Positions 1 through 5,429 of a stretch of DNA of 6,338 nt are shown in pieces. Made by a program: the position numbers and the translations under genes. The notes under the pieces were generated by a model. That model saw only the letters and a list, made by a program, of their open reading frames with translations, searched no databases and was not told where the DNA came from. How positions within the stretch are numbered: the first letter of the stretch is position 1; every line of letters starts with the position of its first letter. Source of the DNA: Armatimonadota bacterium (GTDB taxonomy: Bacteria > Armatimonadota > Armatimonadia > Armatimonadales > Armatimonadaceae). The stretch covers positions 1 through 6,338 of the forward strand of contig JACMIU010000433.1 of assembly GCA_014380985.1 (NCBI GenBank). The letters are read 5' to 3'.

Positions 1-1
1 A

Positions 2-274
2 TTTGGGAGTAGCGAATCGGGGCAAAAAGCGCAAGAATGGTTCAACGAGCGAATCGCCGCGACGCTCACAACGGACGACATCGGCAAGCATCTGGTGATA
101 GACACCGAAACCGGCGAGTTTGAACTCGACGCAAACAAGTATCAAGCCTCGCGCCGGGCATATTTGAAGCGACCTGAAGCACAGACGCGCTTCGGAGTGA
201 AGGTTGGCTATCGCGCCGCCAGCACGACCGTGGGATGGTGGCGCGACGGCGAAGCCAAAGAGCACGGTCTATGA
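2..274 (+). CDS. C-terminal part of a small uncharacterised protein, partner of the downstream aspartic protease
   Basis: This is an open frame from the window edge to the TGA at 272-274, truncated at its 5' end, with 90 residues visible. The protein is soluble and mixed-charge, with no membrane segment. Visible stretches include QEWFNERIAATL, an acidic DTETGEFELD segment, and an RPEAQTRFGVKVGY segment near the end. I do not recognise a characterised domain. From general knowledge, small proteins with this kind of ending (Arg-Phe-x-Val-x-Val-Gly) are often encoded just before clan AA aspartic proteases in cyanobacteria and related genomes, and that is the arrangement here. The stop overlaps the protease start (ATGA, 271-274), so translation is probably coupled and the two are likely a functional pair. 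No function is assigned. The frame is convincing because it is open throughout and ends exactly at the next start. Confidence 0.7.
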   Translation, partial: FGSSESGQKAQEWFNERIAATLTTDDIGKHLVIDTETGEFELDANKYQASRRAYLKRPEAQTRFGVKVGYRAASTTVGWWRDGEAKEHGL

Positions 275-660
275 CGATTCACGGCACGGTAAGCCGTCTG
301 AGGGAAGCCCGCGTCGCCGTCACGGTGCGCGGCGCGGTTGGTCGTGCCGATCAAACCCTTGACGCGCTCATTGATACCGGCTACGAGGATTATTTGACGC
401 TTCCTACGAACATAGTTGCCATGCTCGATCTGCCTTTTGCGCGGGATCAGGAGATTCAAGTAGTGGGCGGGGGACTTGTCACTCTGCCGGTTTATTACGC
501 GGTTATCATTTTCGGCGGCAAGGAGATGGCGGGCGAGGTAATGGCGGCGGACAACCCGCCGCTTATCGGTATGGCACTCCTCGACGGCTATGACCTGCAT
601 ATCGAAGTGGTTGCGGGCGGCAACGTTTCGCTCACGCCCATGCCGCTTACCCCGGCTTAG
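271..660 (+). CDS. Clan AA (retropepsin-like) aspartic protease, small single-domain form
   Basis: A 129-residue protein resembling bacterial single-domain retropepsin-like proteases, which in known members act as homodimers with each subunit giving one catalytic Asp. The active-site motif is visible as ALIDTGYEDYLTLP, with D35-T36-G37 the catalytic Asp loop. A glycine-rich turn (VVGGG, 64-68) lies mid-protein where the flap region would be, and PPLIGMALLDGYDL (96-109) matches the conserved hydrophobic-hydrophobic-Gly-x-x-Leu-Leu segment that closes the fold. There is no signal peptide or membrane helix, so it is probably cytoplasmic. I chose ATG 271 over an in-frame ATG at 235 because 271 overlaps the upstream stop as ATGA and begins the family-like sequence, whereas the extra 12 residues are Arg-rich shadow of the upstream gene. 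The substrate is unknown. Its partner is the preceding small protein. Confidence 0.85.
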   Translation: MTIHGTVSRLREARVAVTVRGAVGRADQTLDALIDTGYEDYLTLPTNIVAMLDLPFARDQEIQVVGGGLVTLPVYYAVIIFGGKEMAGEVMAADNPPLIGMALLDGYDLHIEVVAGGNVSLTPMPLTPA

Positions 661-1351
661 AAACAAAAGCGTTAGGCTGTCCGCACTGGTCGCGGTTCAT
701 GTGGTCGCCGGAATCATCTGTCTTGGGGCGGGCGCGGTCGCCGCGTTCGTTAAGCCCAAAGGCGGGCGGCGTCACGTGTCGTCGGGGCGCGTGTTTTTGT
801 ACGCGCTTGCGGTGTCGGCAATCACGGCGGGCGTGTTGCTGTGTTTCCGCTTTCAACCGTTTTTCTTCGCGCTTTCCGTGCTATCGTTCTACTTCGGCTT
901 TAGCGGCTACCGCGTTCTGGCGCGGAACGGAAACGCGGCGCATTTCACCGATTGGTTCGCGGCAGGGGGCGTGGTCGCTGTTACCACGCTCTCGCTCTGG
1001 TGGGGCGCGACCGGCGTTCTCGGCGCGGACGCCGGAATCGTTTTGGGCGTGTTGGGGCTTGCCGTGGTCGCCGCCCTGTACGACCTGTGGCGGTTCGCGT
1101 TTCCCCGCGTCGTCATCCCGATGCGCTCGCTTTCCACGTTCGAGCATCTGACGAAAATCGGCGGCGCGTATATCGCGGTTTGGTGCGCGTTTTCCGCGAA
1201 CGTCGGTACGGGCGTTTGGTCGCAGATAGCCCCCGCCCTCATCGGCACTCCCCTGTTGCTAATCGTCGCCAACCGTTACTGGCGCAAGTGGCGACACGGC
1301 ACGGCGACCGCTCCCACTTCCGGCAAAGCCTCAAGCGGCGCGATAGAATAA
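590..1351 (+). CDS. Multi-pass membrane protein, DUF2306-like; start uncertain
   Basis: From the only ATG available the protein is 253 residues. It is strongly hydrophobic, with about seven membrane segments near residues 32-53, 66-87, 89-110, 119-142, 147-168, 190-210 and 212-230. The N-terminal pattern of AVHVVAGIICLGAG (His37) followed by a Lys/Arg loop and GRRHVSSGRVF (His62) is typical of DUF2306-type predicted membrane proteins, whose function is not established. The start is doubtful: ATG 590 would overlap the protease gene by 71 bp, and the first ~24 residues are Arg/Pro-rich and look like out-of-frame protease sequence. The hydrophobic core begins around 683. No in-frame ATG or GTG lies between 590 and the first helix. 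TTG 611 and CTG 677 are alternatives, and I see no clear ribosome binding site. The stop at 1349-1351 is firm. Confidence 0.7.
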   Translation: MTCISKWLRAATFRSRPCRLPRLRNKSVRLSALVAVHVVAGIICLGAGAVAAFVKPKGGRRHVSSGRVFLYALAVSAITAGVLLCFRFQPFFFALSVLSFYFGFSGYRVLARNGNAAHFTDWFAAGGVVAVTTLSLWWGATGVLGADAGIVLGVLGLAVVAALYDLWRFAFPRVVIPMRSLSTFEHLTKIGGAYIAVWCAFSANVGTGVWSQIAPALIGTPLLLIVANRYWRKWRHGTATAPTSGKASSGAIE

Positions 1352-1375
1352 AGACGCGACGACGCAAAGGGCGGC

Positions 1376-1399
1376 ACGAAAAACGATTTGCTTTTTCGT
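1376..1399. other. Perfect 8-bp A/T-rich inverted repeat in the gap before the NYN gene
   Basis: ACGAAAAA at 1376-1383 pairs perfectly with TTTTTCGT at 1392-1399 around an 8-nt loop. It lies 24 nt after the DUF2306-like stop. The uracil run lies inside the 3' arm rather than after a GC-rich stem, so it is not a classical intrinsic terminator, though it could attenuate or protect a transcript end. The rest of 1352-1459 shows no coding signal or convincing promoter to me. Confidence 0.4.
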
Positions 1400-1459
1400 C
1401 GCCTATCTCACGATTTCATCGGCACAAAGGCGTAAACGATGGCGACTATTTTTTTATGC

Positions 1460-1464
1460 GAGGG
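1460..1464 (+). promoter_or_regulatory. Shine-Dalgarno site deciding the NYN start
   Basis: GAGGG lies 6 nt before ATG 1471, a good spacing. It favours ATG 1471 over the in-frame ATG at 1456, which is preceded by a T-run with no purine-rich site. Confidence 0.6.
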
Positions 1465-1470
1465 CAATCT

Positions 1471-2952
1471 ATGGAAAACCGGGTAGCGGTGTTTGTGGAT
1501 TTTGAAAATATCAAGCGGGCAGTGGACGATTATTTTGTCAATGAGCGGGTAGAACTACGACGCATTTTTGAGGAAATCGGCAAGGTCACGGACGGACGCA
1601 TTATTTTGAAGCGGGCATATGCCGATTGGGGCGTGTTCAAAGATTACCGCTCCGACCTGCTGGACAACGCTTGCGATCCCATTCAAACGTTCGCGCTGAC
1701 GTACAAGGGCAAGAACGGCGCGGATATTAAAATCGCCATTGACGTGATGGATGTCGCTCTGCGGCAGAACGATATTACGCACGTCGCCTTGGTTTCCGGT
1801 GATTCGGACTTCACGCCACTCGTTTTGAAACTGCGCGAAACCGGGCGGTACGTCGTGGGCGTCGGCGTGCGGTCGAACACATCAACGTATCTGGCGAAGG
1901 CGTGTGACCGGTTTTGCTATTACGACGACATTCACGGCGCGAACGGCGAAGAACTGCCCGAACGCTCCATCCCGTCCACGCCGATGGACACCACGGCACT
2001 GCTTGCCAAAGGTCTGGCGACGCTCGGTAATCGTCCGGTTCCCGGTTCGGCACTGAAAACCACGATGCGGAAGATTGACCCGATGTTCGACGAAACCCGC
2101 TCCGGGCATACGTCGTTCCTCGACTTCCTGCGGGCGCACGGCGACTTGATTGATTTGCACAAACCGGCGATCGGCGACGTGATGGTCGCGCCGAAAGGTC
2201 ACATGGAATCGGGAAGCGAATCCGCGCCCGTGGCGACAAACGGGACAAACGGCGCGGGTTTCGCGTCGCGCCCCGAACCTGCCGCACCGCGCTATCTCAA
2301 CTCGCCGCCTCCTATGTCACCGCTACCCGCCGCGTACAGTCCCGTCCCGGTGTACACGACCGCGACCCCGGCGCAGATGAGTTCGTCAGAACGCCTTCGT
2401 CTCTGGCTCCGCGACAACAACTTCCGCTATGTGCCGACGCAGGAGCGGCACGAGATTATCCGCGTGATGTACGACCTGTTCGCCGACCCCGCGAACGGCG
2501 ACGTGTCGCTCAAGGAGGCGAAAGACCATCTGCACCTGTGGTTCGAGGAGAACAAGCCGAGTGTGCCGTGGGAAAGTATCAACAGCACGGTCTATCACCT
2601 GTTTTATACGTGGTGCTTCTTTTTCGACCGCTCCGATGGCGACGAGGGCAAGCAACTCTGGGATCGGCGCACGAGTTTGCAACCCGATATTCACAGCGCG
2701 GACGAACTGATTGCGAAATGCGAACGCGGCGTCGCCCGCAAACTGTGGGAACGCGACCGGGGCGATGTGGATGTGGACGCGCTGAACGACTGGCTGTACG
2801 ACGGCGACGCCGCGCAGTATCTGCGGATGGAGGAGATGGTGAAAACGGTCGGGTCGAGCATGGCGACCGGGGGCAACGGGAACGGCGGCAACGGCAACGG
2901 ACTGGGCGCGAACGGTTATCCGATGATAGGCGTCCGAACGCTCGCGGACTAA
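1471..2952 (+). CDS. NYN-domain (PIN-like) putative ribonuclease with LOTUS/OST-HTH-like domain and Gly/Asn-rich tail
   Basis: A 493-residue soluble protein. Residues 3-155 form a NYN/LabA-type (DUF88) domain: VAVFVDFENIKRA gives Asp10 and Asn13, KNGADIKIAIDVMDVAL gives Asp85 and Asp91, and VALVSGDSDFTPLV gives Asp111 and Asp113. These match the acidic metal-binding residues of the NYN/PIN fold, so RNA cleavage is plausible though not shown. Residues ~174-232 (TTALLAKGLATLGNRPV, then SFLDFLRAHGDLIDL) resemble a LOTUS/OST-HTH RNA-binding winged helix, a domain often joined to NYN in bacteria. A Pro/Gly linker follows, then a second compact domain (~304-395, SSERLRLWLRDNNF to YHLFYTWCFFFDR) that looks like another winged helix but that I cannot name, then a helical stretch (~410-461) and a GN-repeat tail (466-482). 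An open frame extends upstream to 952 but lies out of frame inside the DUF2306-like gene. The recombinase gene begins 8 nt after the stop, suggesting co-transcription. Confidence 0.85.
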   Translation: MENRVAVFVDFENIKRAVDDYFVNERVELRRIFEEIGKVTDGRIILKRAYADWGVFKDYRSDLLDNACDPIQTFALTYKGKNGADIKIAIDVMDVALRQNDITHVALVSGDSDFTPLVLKLRETGRYVVGVGVRSNTSTYLAKACDRFCYYDDIHGANGEELPERSIPSTPMDTTALLAKGLATLGNRPVPGSALKTTMRKIDPMFDETRSGHTSFLDFLRAHGDLIDLHKPAIGDVMVAPKGHMESGSESAPVATNGTNGAGFASRPEPAAPRYLNSPPPMSPLPAAYSPVPVYTTATPAQMSSSERLRLWLRDNNFRYVPTQERHEIIRVMYDLFADPANGDVSLKEAKDHLHLWFEENKPSVPWESINSTVYHLFYTWCFFFDRSDGDEGKQLWDRRTSLQPDIHSADELIAKCERGVARKLWERDRGDVDVDALNDWLYDGDAAQYLRMEEMVKTVGSSMATGGNGNGGNGNGLGANGYPMIGVRTLAD

Positions 2953-2960
2953 CGGACAAG

Positions 2961-3830
2961 ATGAAACCCCGAATCGCCGCGTTTCTGCGCTACCTGCTTT
3001 CCGAACGCGGGGCATCCGCGCACACGATTGCCGCCTACCGGCGCGATTTAGCGCAGTGGCATGACGCCACGAACGGCGATTTGACCGCGGCGGGCGTGGA
3101 GCGGTTCCTCGCGCACCTATTCACGCTTCGCCTCACGGACACCACGGTCGGGCGCAAAAAAGCCGCCCTGTCGGCGTTCGCCCGGTATCTCGTTTTGGAA
3201 GGCGTGCTGCTCGAAAACCCGGTGCGAGCCGTGGAAAGCGCGGCACGGACGCCAAGCCCCCTGCCGCACGTGCTGACTGCGCCCCAAGTCGCCGCACTGC
3301 TTGCCGCGCCGGACAAGACGACCTTGCGCGGGCGGCGCGACGCGGCGTTTCTCGAACTCCTGTACGCGACCGGCTTGCGCGTCGGCGAGGCGTGTGCTTT
3401 GCGCGTCGGGGATGTGGACACGGCGGCGGCAATCGTCACGGTACGTTCGGGCAAGGGTGGCAAAGACCGGCGCGTTCCCATCGGACAACCCGCGCTGTCC
3501 GCGCTACGGTCGTATCGCGCCGACTTTGAGAACGTCCTGCCCGGCGACCCGCTTTTCGCGTCGCGCTCCGGCACGGCGAAAAAAGCCGTGCGGCGCGAAA
3601 CGATGTTCCGCGCCATTGTCGCCCATGCGCTGACTGCCGGACTTCCCGAACCGCCGTCGCCGCACTGGCTCCGTCATTCGTTCGCCACGCATTTGCTTTC
3701 GGGGGGCGCGGATATTCGGGCGATTGGCGAGATGCTCGGTCACGCGAATATCTCGACCACGCAGGTTTACACGCACGTTTCCACCGACCGCTTGCGCGAA
3801 GCGTACCGCGCCGCGCACCCGCGCCGGTAA
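2961..3830 (+). CDS. xerD: Tyrosine recombinase, XerC/XerD type
   Basis: A 289-residue complete integrase-family recombinase, near the usual Xer length of about 300. Residues ~1-90 are the SAM-like DNA-binding domain (FLRYLLSERGASAHTIAAYRRDL). The catalytic domain starts near 105 (LTAPQVAALLAAPD). Active-site residues are all present: Arg140 in TGLRVGEACALR, Lys in the GKGGKDR hairpin (165-168), His235 and Arg238 in HWLRHSFATHLL, His261 in LGHANISTTQVYTHV, and nucleophile Tyr270. The His-Tyr spacing equals that of E. coli XerD. Known Xer proteins resolve chromosome dimers at dif during division. XerC versus XerD cannot be settled from one protein, so the symbol is tentative. ATG 2961 was chosen because it begins the family N-terminus; the longer in-frame extension to 2538 is a shadow of the NYN gene. 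No phage or integron genes surround it, which favours a housekeeping role. Confidence 0.9.
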   Translation: MKPRIAAFLRYLLSERGASAHTIAAYRRDLAQWHDATNGDLTAAGVERFLAHLFTLRLTDTTVGRKKAALSAFARYLVLEGVLLENPVRAVESAARTPSPLPHVLTAPQVAALLAAPDKTTLRGRRDAAFLELLYATGLRVGEACALRVGDVDTAAAIVTVRSGKGGKDRRVPIGQPALSALRSYRADFENVLPGDPLFASRSGTAKKAVRRETMFRAIVAHALTAGLPEPPSPHWLRHSFATHLLSGGADIRAIGEMLGHANISTTQVYTHVSTDRLREAYRAAHPRR

Positions 3831-3882
3831 TTCGTTGGCGTTGTGCCGAACTTTACCCCCGTTTCGCTTGTTCTCCTTCCAC

Positions 3883-3887
3883 GAGGA
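3883..3887 (+). promoter_or_regulatory. Shine-Dalgarno site of the DUF1223 gene
   Basis: GAGGA lies 9 nt before ATG 3897 and decides this start over an open-frame extension to 3843. The 66-nt gap from the recombinase stop shows no clear terminator or promoter. Confidence 0.55.
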
Positions 3888-3896
3888 AAACACACC

Positions 3897-4694
3897 ATGA
3901 ACCTATCGAAATTATCGAAGCCGCTTGCTATAGCATCCACGTTACTCGCGCTGATCGGGGGCGCGTTCGCGCTTTCGCCGCGCTCTGGCACGGCGAAACC
4001 CGCGCCGCCAGTCAACACAAAAAGTGCAACCGATGTGCCGGTGATTGTGGAACTGTTCACGTCCGAAGGCTGTTCGAGTTGCCCTCCGGCGGACGCCGCA
4101 CTTCTCGAACTCACGACCGCGCAAAACGTTCCCGGCGCGACCGTTATCGCGCTCGGCTATCACGTAGATTACTGGAACCGGCTCGGCTGGCGCGACCCGT
4201 TCTCGTCTGCCGCGTTCACGGCGCGGCAGGGGGCATATAATCGCGCCTTTCAAAACGATTCGAGTTACACGCCGCAAGCCATCGTGTCCGGCACGGCGGA
4301 GTTTGTCGGTAGCGAGAAAGAAAAACTGCGAGCGGAAGTCGCGCAGTCGGCGGCACGGTTGAAGGCAAGCGCGGTTCGCATCGCCCTATCTTCGGTGGGG
4401 AACGACTCGTACCGTGTCGCCGCGACCGGAACGGGCGGCATCAAGAATCCGCGCCTGTTTGTCGCCGTAACCGAATCGGGCTTGGCGACCAAAGTCAAGG
4501 CGGGCGAGAATGCCGGGCGCACTTTGGCACACGCCCCGGTGGTACGGCGTTTGGTATCGCTCGGCGCGGTTGTTGAAGGAAACGTATCGCTTCCGGTGGC
4601 GACGGGAGAGAAAGGCGATCGGCAAAAAATTGTGGCGTGGGTGCAGGACGGCACGACCGGCGCGATTGTCGGCGCGGTGCAAGCGAGCAGGTAG
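3897..4694 (+). CDS. DUF1223 family exported thioredoxin-fold protein with CxxC motif
   Basis: A 265-residue protein. The N-terminus has Lys residues, a hydrophobic core (LAIASTLLALIGGAF) and an Ala-Phe-Ala motif at 23-25, consistent with Sec-dependent export and cleavage after Ala25. The mature part opens with VIVELFTSEGCSSCPPADA, whose Cys59-x-x-Cys62 occupies the redox-motif position of a thioredoxin fold. GYHVDYWNRLGWRDPF, FTARQGAY and YTPQAIVSG follow in the order typical of DUF1223 proteins. Length agrees with the family. The biochemical role is not established; a disulfide or redox function outside the cytoplasm is inferred from fold and motif. The C-terminal ~100 residues are less conserved-looking and probably form a beta-rich domain. 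No dedicated reductase gene is visible next to it. Confidence 0.85.
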   Translation: MNLSKLSKPLAIASTLLALIGGAFALSPRSGTAKPAPPVNTKSATDVPVIVELFTSEGCSSCPPADAALLELTTAQNVPGATVIALGYHVDYWNRLGWRDPFSSAAFTARQGAYNRAFQNDSSYTPQAIVSGTAEFVGSEKEKLRAEVAQSAARLKASAVRIALSSVGNDSYRVAATGTGGIKNPRLFVAVTESGLATKVKAGENAGRTLAHAPVVRRLVSLGAVVEGNVSLPVATGEKGDRQKIVAWVQDGTTGAIVGAVQASR

Positions 4695-4695
4695 A

Positions 4696-4799
4696 TGTGC
4701 GGGGATGTTCCATCCTCCGGTTGGGGGCGTTCCGCCTGAGTATCCTGCGGATGGGGGCGGGCGGTCAAGAACGGTTAGCGGGCTGAACATCCTCGCACA
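4696..4799. repeat. 15-bp imperfect inverted repeat enclosing two direct repeats
   Basis: Arms TGTGCGGGGATGTTC (4696-4710) and GAACATCCTCGCACA (4785-4799) are complementary at 14 of 15 positions, and the single mismatch would be a G-U pair in RNA. Between them, 4711-4729 and 4741-4759 are direct repeats matching at 16 of 19 positions with a 30-bp period (core TGGGGGCG), and TCCGC (4731-4735) can pair with GCGGA (4747-4751). The element starts one base after the DUF1223 stop. There is no T-run after it and no clear target-site duplication. It could be a REP-like palindromic unit, a small mobile-element remnant or a transcript-end structure. Confidence 0.5.
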
Positions 4800-4834
4800 A
4801 CAAGCCGATAGCGGAAACCGGCGTTGTCCGTGCG

Positions 4835-4843
4835 TGATACAAT
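4835..4843 (+). promoter_or_regulatory. Possible extended -10 promoter for the small gene and secA
   Basis: TGATACAAT matches the TGn extended -10 followed by a -10 hexamer with one change from TATAAT. No good -35 lies at the usual distance (TTGTCC at 4824-4829 is too close). It sits about 48 nt before the next start, in the only larger gap of the window. It may drive the 4891-5316 gene together with secA. Confidence 0.35.
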
Positions 4844-4854
4844 ACCGGGAACGT

Positions 4855-4882
4855 CGCCGTATATTCGGCGCGTAATCCCGAA
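4855..4882 (+). other. Two mutually exclusive short hairpins in the leader of the small gene
   Basis: CGCCG (4855-4859) can pair with CGGCG (4866-4870). Alternatively TTCGG (4864-4868) can pair with CCGAA (4878-4882). The second covers most of the weak GAAG ribosome site (4880-4883) ahead of ATG 4891. Stems are only 5 bp, so significance is uncertain. Confidence 0.25.
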
Positions 4883-4890
4883 GTAGTTCC

Positions 4891-5316
4891 ATGACCGTTT
4901 TAGGATCACGACCCCATTATTCTGGCAAAGTTAGCGCGGTAAGCGGCGGCATTTATGTCGCTTTGCTAACCGCGCTTCTGCTCTTGTCGCCGCACACCGC
5001 CCGCGCCGTGGCGCAGGTGCTGACCCAAAATGGCGTCGCCCTGCCCGCCCATGTCGTGCGCGTGTTGGACGCCCTACCGGTGGAGCCGGTACGTGACGCT
5101 CTGCGCCGCGAGGAAGAGTCCGTGCGCGAAGCCGTCGCCGAAACCGTTACGCCGACCGAACCCGCGCCGGAAACGGGGGCGGTTCGCGCAACGTCAACCG
5201 TGCCAGTTCACGCTCCACTTACCGCGTGTCCTTCTGCCCCGCGTTCCGCCCTTCGGCAAGCCGTTGTTCGCCCCGCTTTGCCGGGGCGATTTTCACCCCG
5301 CGCCCCGCCCGTGTAA
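4891..5316 (+). CDS. Small secreted or membrane-targeted protein ending in RAPP; candidate Sec-monitoring arrest peptide upstream of secA
   Basis: A 141-residue protein with no recognisable enzymatic domain. Residues 1-19 form a long, mildly basic N-region, 20-33 a hydrophobic core (IYVALLTALLLLS), and Ala37-Arg38-Ala39 a possible cleavage site, so it probably engages the Sec machinery. Residues ~54-86 look helical and charged, and ~88-136 are Pro/Ala/Thr/Arg-rich and likely disordered. The protein ends FSPRAPPV then stop, with Arg137-Ala138-Pro139-Pro140 encoded at 5299-5310. RAPP is the core of ApdA/ApdP-type ribosome arrest peptides, and E. coli SecM stalls at the related RAGP. About 100 residues separate the hydrophobic core from RAPP, enough for the signal to have left the ribosome and be pulled. 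secA starts 113 nt downstream, as in secM-secA, but I see no SecM-like FxxxxWIxxxxGIRAGP. ATG 4891 has only a weak ribosome site (GAAG, 7 nt spacing). Stalling is inferred. Confidence 0.7.
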   Translation: MTVLGSRPHYSGKVSAVSGGIYVALLTALLLLSPHTARAVAQVLTQNGVALPAHVVRVLDALPVEPVRDALRREEESVREAVAETVTPTEPAPETGAVRATSTVPVHAPLTACPSAPRSALRQAVVRPALPGRFSPRAPPV

Positions 5317-5320
5317 GCGT

Positions 5321-5327
5321 TTTTCCT
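5321..5327 (+). promoter_or_regulatory. Putative anti-Shine-Dalgarno tract for secA
   Basis: TTTTCCT, five bases after the stop codon of the small gene, is complementary to AGGAAGA at 5419-5425, with one U-G pair. That covers the entire secA ribosome binding site. If the two hairpins between them fold, the arms come close together and the secA site would be hidden. A ribosome stalled with its P site near 5305 has its leading edge at about 5320, next to this tract, and could keep it from pairing. The complementarity is seen; the regulatory role is inferred. Confidence 0.45.
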
Positions 5328-5346
5328 TTCGCACCGTACTATCGTC

Positions 5347-5372
5347 CGCGCCCCGGTTCACCGGTTGGCGCG
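5347..5372 (+). other. GC-rich hairpin in the intergenic region before secA
   Basis: CGCGCC (5347-5352) pairs with GGCGCG (5367-5372), and inside it CCGG (5353-5356) pairs with CCGG (5361-5364) around a TTCA loop, leaving a 2-nt bulge (TT, 5365-5366). This gives 10 strong base pairs and would help bring the anti-SD and the secA SD together. Confidence 0.55.
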
Positions 5373-5381
5373 TACCTTCGC

Positions 5382-5400
5382 GGGCGCGTTCGCCGCGCCC
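5382..5400 (+). other. Second GC-rich hairpin before secA
   Basis: GGGCGCG (5382-5388) pairs perfectly with CGCGCCC (5394-5400) around a 5-nt loop. A T-run (5410-5415) follows after a 9-nt gap, too far for a standard intrinsic terminator but perhaps enough for partial attenuation. Together with the preceding hairpin it fills most of the space between the anti-SD tract and the secA ribosome site. Confidence 0.55.
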
Positions 5401-5418
5401 CCGCACCGATTTTTTCAT

Positions 5419-5424
5419 AGGAAG
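5419..5424 (+). promoter_or_regulatory. secA Shine-Dalgarno site
   Basis: AGGAAG ends 5 nt before ATG 5430. It is the best ribosome site near this gene and fixes the secA start. It is complementary to the pyrimidine tract at 5321-5327. Confidence 0.7.
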
Positions 5425-5429
5425 ACCGT

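Noticed and set aside
952..1470. Open-frame extension upstream of the NYN protein, giving 666 residues
   Set aside because: It overlaps the DUF2306-like gene in another frame, is Arg-rich shadow sequence, and a good ribosome site (GAGGG) precedes ATG 1471 where family similarity begins.
2538..2960. Open-frame extension upstream of the Xer recombinase
   Set aside because: It lies within the NYN gene in another frame and is composed of Arg/Gly-rich shadow sequence; the Xer N-terminal domain begins at ATG 2961.
2386..3015. Reverse-strand open frames opposite the NYN and Xer genes
   Set aside because: Long antisense frames are expected opposite GC-rich genes; no conserved motif or ribosome site was seen in them.
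2961..3830. Recombinase as part of an integrated phage, integron or transposon
   Set aside because: No attachment site repeat, excisionase, phage or cassette gene is visible, and the neighbours look like ordinary chromosomal genes with continuous composition.
4510..4875. Forward open frame of 121 codons across the end of the DUF1223 gene and the following gap
   Set aside because: Its first half is the DUF1223 gene read out of frame, the composition is Arg/Trp-rich, and no ribosome site or domain is visible.
4891..5316. Direct SecM homologue
   Set aside because: The SecM arrest sequence pattern FxxxxWIxxxxGIRAGP is absent; only the position, the signal segment and the RAxP ending are shared, so analogy rather than homology is claimed.
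5382..5415. Intrinsic terminator between the RAPP gene and secA
   Set aside because: The T-run is 9 nt after the stem rather than adjacent, so a classical terminator is not supported, although weak attenuation remains possible.
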